This document shows positions 62,239-64,000 of a DNA stretch of 64,000 bases, in pieces; the first letter of the stretch is position 1; every line of letters starts with the position of its first letter. The DNA is from JABDJZ01 sp047619685. Its GTDB lineage: Bacteria; Bacteroidota; Rhodothermia; Rhodothermales; UBA10348. A program made the position numbers and the translations under genes. The notes under the pieces were generated by a model, which was not told where the DNA came from, ran no database searches, and saw only the letters and a list, made by a program, of their open reading frames with translations. The stretch covers positions 1 through 64,000 of the forward strand of contig JBLHLC010000020.1 of NCBI GenBank assembly GCA_047619685.1, written 5' to 3'.

Positions 62239-63135
62239 CTAGTTGCCGCCGAGCTTCACGACTGTTGAATGGAGCTCCGCCCCACCACCACTACGAATCA
62301 CGTACATCCCCGGCGCGACGCGGCCCCCGGGATGCCAGTCAATGCGATGTCTTCCTGCCGGGAGAAAACCCTCGGTCAACACTGCGAGCCTTCGGCCCAG
62401 CATATCATACACGGAGAGCTCGATAGCCTGGCCGGAGGAGAGAGCCACTTCAACGGTTGCCCGGTCCAGGAAGGGATTTGGGAAGACCTGGAGACTGCTT
62501 GACGGGGGCTCCGGTGTGGGTTCCGCACCTACAAAGGTCCCGCGTGTCGTGGTTGATGTGGAAGCGTAGATCAAGTCCCGGAAAAGGATGCCCCCGTAGC
62601 TGAGCATGTAGTGAGTCATCCCCAGCCCCTCTGTGAGCGTCAGGCTAGCGTCGATTGAGCCAGCCGGCGTTGAACAGCCCTGCGCATCTCTAACGAGCCC
62701 CATCCATTCTGATGAGAACGTTGTTCTGCAAGTCCATCCAGAGGCGGCCAATGTGTCGGCCCATACCGGACTAAGCTTCAGATACTCGAATTCCAACTCG
62801 TCTGTGGCGTCCCATTGAAACACGATGGCGCTGGCGGTGTCCACGCGTTGGTGGTACCGGCTCCTTCCAGGTAGATCCTTCACGAGCCTCTCAAGAACCC
62901 GATAGCGCTGTCCGTTTGCAAGCGTGGTATCGCCAACGACCTCGATGGAATAGAAGGGGTACGGCACGTGGTCGTTGCTCGTTTCTTCGTACTGCCAGAA
63001 GTCGCCAATCTCAAGAGGATAGAACCGCAGTGCTCGTTCAAGGTCCGATGGCTGCGCTTGGCCGCCTGTGACGGTAAGGTGCATCAGCACCAGGACGGGA
63101 ACGATTATCCGAAAACCGGGAGTGGGCCGAATCAT
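62239..63135 (-). CDS. Secreted protein with type IX sorting domain
   Basis: 298 residues. The signal peptide is IIVPVLVLMHLTVTGGQA. The body has strand-like YPLEIGDFWQYEETSNDH, YSIEVVGDTTLANGQRYRVL and LGMTHYMLSYGG. The C-terminus is a sorting domain (VFPNPFLDRATVEVAL, YDMLGRRLAVLTEG, PGMYVIRSG). Its ATG overlaps the stop of the BNR gene (ATGA), so they form one transcript on the minus strand. Function is unknown. Confidence 0.78.
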   Translation of the reverse strand: MIRPTPGFRIIVPVLVLMHLTVTGGQAQPSDLERALRFYPLEIGDFWQYEETSNDHVPYPFYSIEVVGDTTLANGQRYRVLERLVKDLPGRSRYHQRVDTASAIVFQWDATDELEFEYLKLSPVWADTLAASGWTCRTTFSSEWMGLVRDAQGCSTPAGSIDASLTLTEGLGMTHYMLSYGGILFRDLIYASTSTTTRGTFVGAEPTPEPPSSSLQVFPNPFLDRATVEVALSSGQAIELSVYDMLGRRLAVLTEGFLPAGRHRIDWHPGGRVAPGMYVIRSGGGAELHSTVVKLGGN

Positions 63136-64000
63136 GGTCTGTTCTCCCGGTGCCGGTACACGCCGGTCGTTGTGAGGACAAATATTTCGTCTCGCGTTGA
63201 GCTCGGCTCCAGGTCAATAATCTCATCCAAGAGCTGGCCGTCCACCTCAGTTACATCCCAACTCTCACCGGAGTCGTGGGACGTATACAGCGTGTCGCCT
63301 TCGCTCGCCCAAACCAAGCCGCGGGTTACGGAGCTTGCGGCCACCAGTCGGCAGCATCGCGAAGACCCAGGCTGGAGACTAGTCCACGATTCTCCTAGAT
63401 CTGCCGAGGTAAATAGCGACTGGACTTCTCTTAGCCCGTGGATTCCCAAGTAGACGCGGCTCGGGTCAGAGCCAAGCCCAATGCTCGAAACGCCCAGAAG
63501 CTCCTCAGGGTTTGGTGGCGGATTGGTTGGTCGAACCCAACTGTGACCACCGTCGACCGAATACCCTAGTGGGAGTGCCGCCTGTCCATGGTTAAAGAAC
63601 TTTGTGCCCCCACTCCAGAATTGATCCGTAGCGGCAGGACTGCGGGCGAACACCGTATTGTAGGCCTCCGGGAATATTGCGAACCCTTCCAAGAAGTTGC
63701 CCCGCAGCACGGCGGTGGGTCCCATTCCGACAATCGCCCCGTCAACAAGAAAGAAATCAGACGCGCCGTGGTGGTTCAAGAAACCAGAATCCAGGAAACT
63801 GAGGCCCTCTACGGCTGTCCAGAGTTCTCCTCTATCAGTCGTCTCGTGGATAACCGGGACGGATTCGCAACATTCCAAATCCCGAGAGGCGATTAGATTC
63901 GAATGGTCACTTTCGTTGTGGATCACCGTTCGAAGCCGGCTCCGCTGCCCGTGGGTCGTGCCCGAGGAGTTGGTTTGACCGAGAAACTCCCATTCAACTG
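63132..64000 (-). CDS. BNR/Asp-box repeat protein (5' part outside the window)
   Basis: The frame is open to the window edge, so the start lies beyond 64000; about 289 residues are visible. It has Asp-boxes of the S/T-x-D-x-G-x-x-W kind: TTDRGELW, SVDGGHSW, TSADLGESW and TSHDSGESW, as in Ycf48-like and sialidase-type propellers. It has no sorting domain at its C-terminus, which ends TGVYRHRENRP. It overlaps the secreted gene that follows, and is probably exported with it. Function unknown. Confidence 0.75.
   Translation of the reverse strand, partial: VEWEFLGQTNSSGTTHGQRSRLRTVIHNESDHSNLIASRDLECCESVPVIHETTDRGELWTAVEGLSFLDSGFLNHHGASDFFLVDGAIVGMGPTAVLRGNFLEGFAIFPEAYNTVFARSPAATDQFWSGGTKFFNHGQAALPLGYSVDGGHSWVRPTNPPPNPEELLGVSSIGLGSDPSRVYLGIHGLREVQSLFTSADLGESWTSLQPGSSRCCRLVAASSVTRGLVWASEGDTLYTSHDSGESWDVTEVDGQLLDEIIDLEPSSTRDEIFVLTTTGVYRHRENRP

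Noticed and set aside
63529..63545. Possible attachment-site repeat of the tRNA 3' end
   Set aside because: Only about ten bases (tcgaacccaa) match, and they lie inside the coding BNR gene.

Overview
The window reads as chromosomal DNA from a GC-rich member of the Bacteroidota/Rhodothermota group, most likely Rhodothermales. The evidence is several secreted proteins ending in a type IX-style C-terminal sorting domain (YPNP ... DxLGR ... G.Y ...), a TonB-dependent receptor with a carboxypeptidase-like N-domain, a Reg_prop/Y_Y_Y histidine kinase, and many GTG/TTG starts with 4-bp gene overlaps. This placement is inferred from gene content only; there is no rRNA in the window.

Layout. (1) 0-10.5 kb is a surface-glycan accessory region: pseB, pseC, a UDP-glucuronate 4-epimerase-like gene and two polysaccharide pyruvyl transferases on the minus strand, plus a small SLBB export protein. 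It is full of scars. There is a mosaic fossil copy of pseB-pseC at 434-745 beside an Rpn-type nuclease gene, another pseC tail fragment near 8.17 kb, an intact HigBA-like toxin-antitoxin pair, and a decayed Xre/RES toxin-antitoxin pair. (2) 10.5-33.2 kb is mostly conserved housekeeping: an HtrA-type protease, PlsC, a large two-component sensor, two rhomboid proteases abutting ispG, two class A penicillin-binding proteins around an LpxH-like hydrolase, a TonB receptor with an internally duplicated secreted partner, and ispE. (3) 33.2-40.1 kb is a compact plus-strand exopolysaccharide operon: SLBB exporter, Wzz-like co-polymerase, flippase and two glycosyltransferases. (4) 40.2-48.5 kb holds an Omp85-like barrel, a zinc-ribbon protein, a POT peptide transporter, aspS, a pyrophosphatase-Rof fusion, an APC permease and a DUF302 protein. 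(5) A tRNA-Lys at 48.65 kb is followed by a terminator and a tyrosine integrase/excisionase pair. This marks an integrated element that probably includes the 50-55.4 kb region: lipoproteins (one with an HExxH motif), a second zinc-ribbon paralogue, and an orphan protein with family A DNA-polymerase motifs. (6) 55.4-64 kb is a cluster of secreted sorting-domain proteins and BNR/Asp-box proteins, including gene remnants.

The most unusual items are the diverged, exonuclease-less PolA-like protein near the integrase (53.9-55.4 kb), the inorganic pyrophosphatase-Rho antiterminator fusion (45.9-46.6 kb), the microhomology-junction mosaic of pseB/pseC (434-745), and the paired zinc-ribbon proteins. 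All family calls come from reading motifs by eye; no database search was possible.
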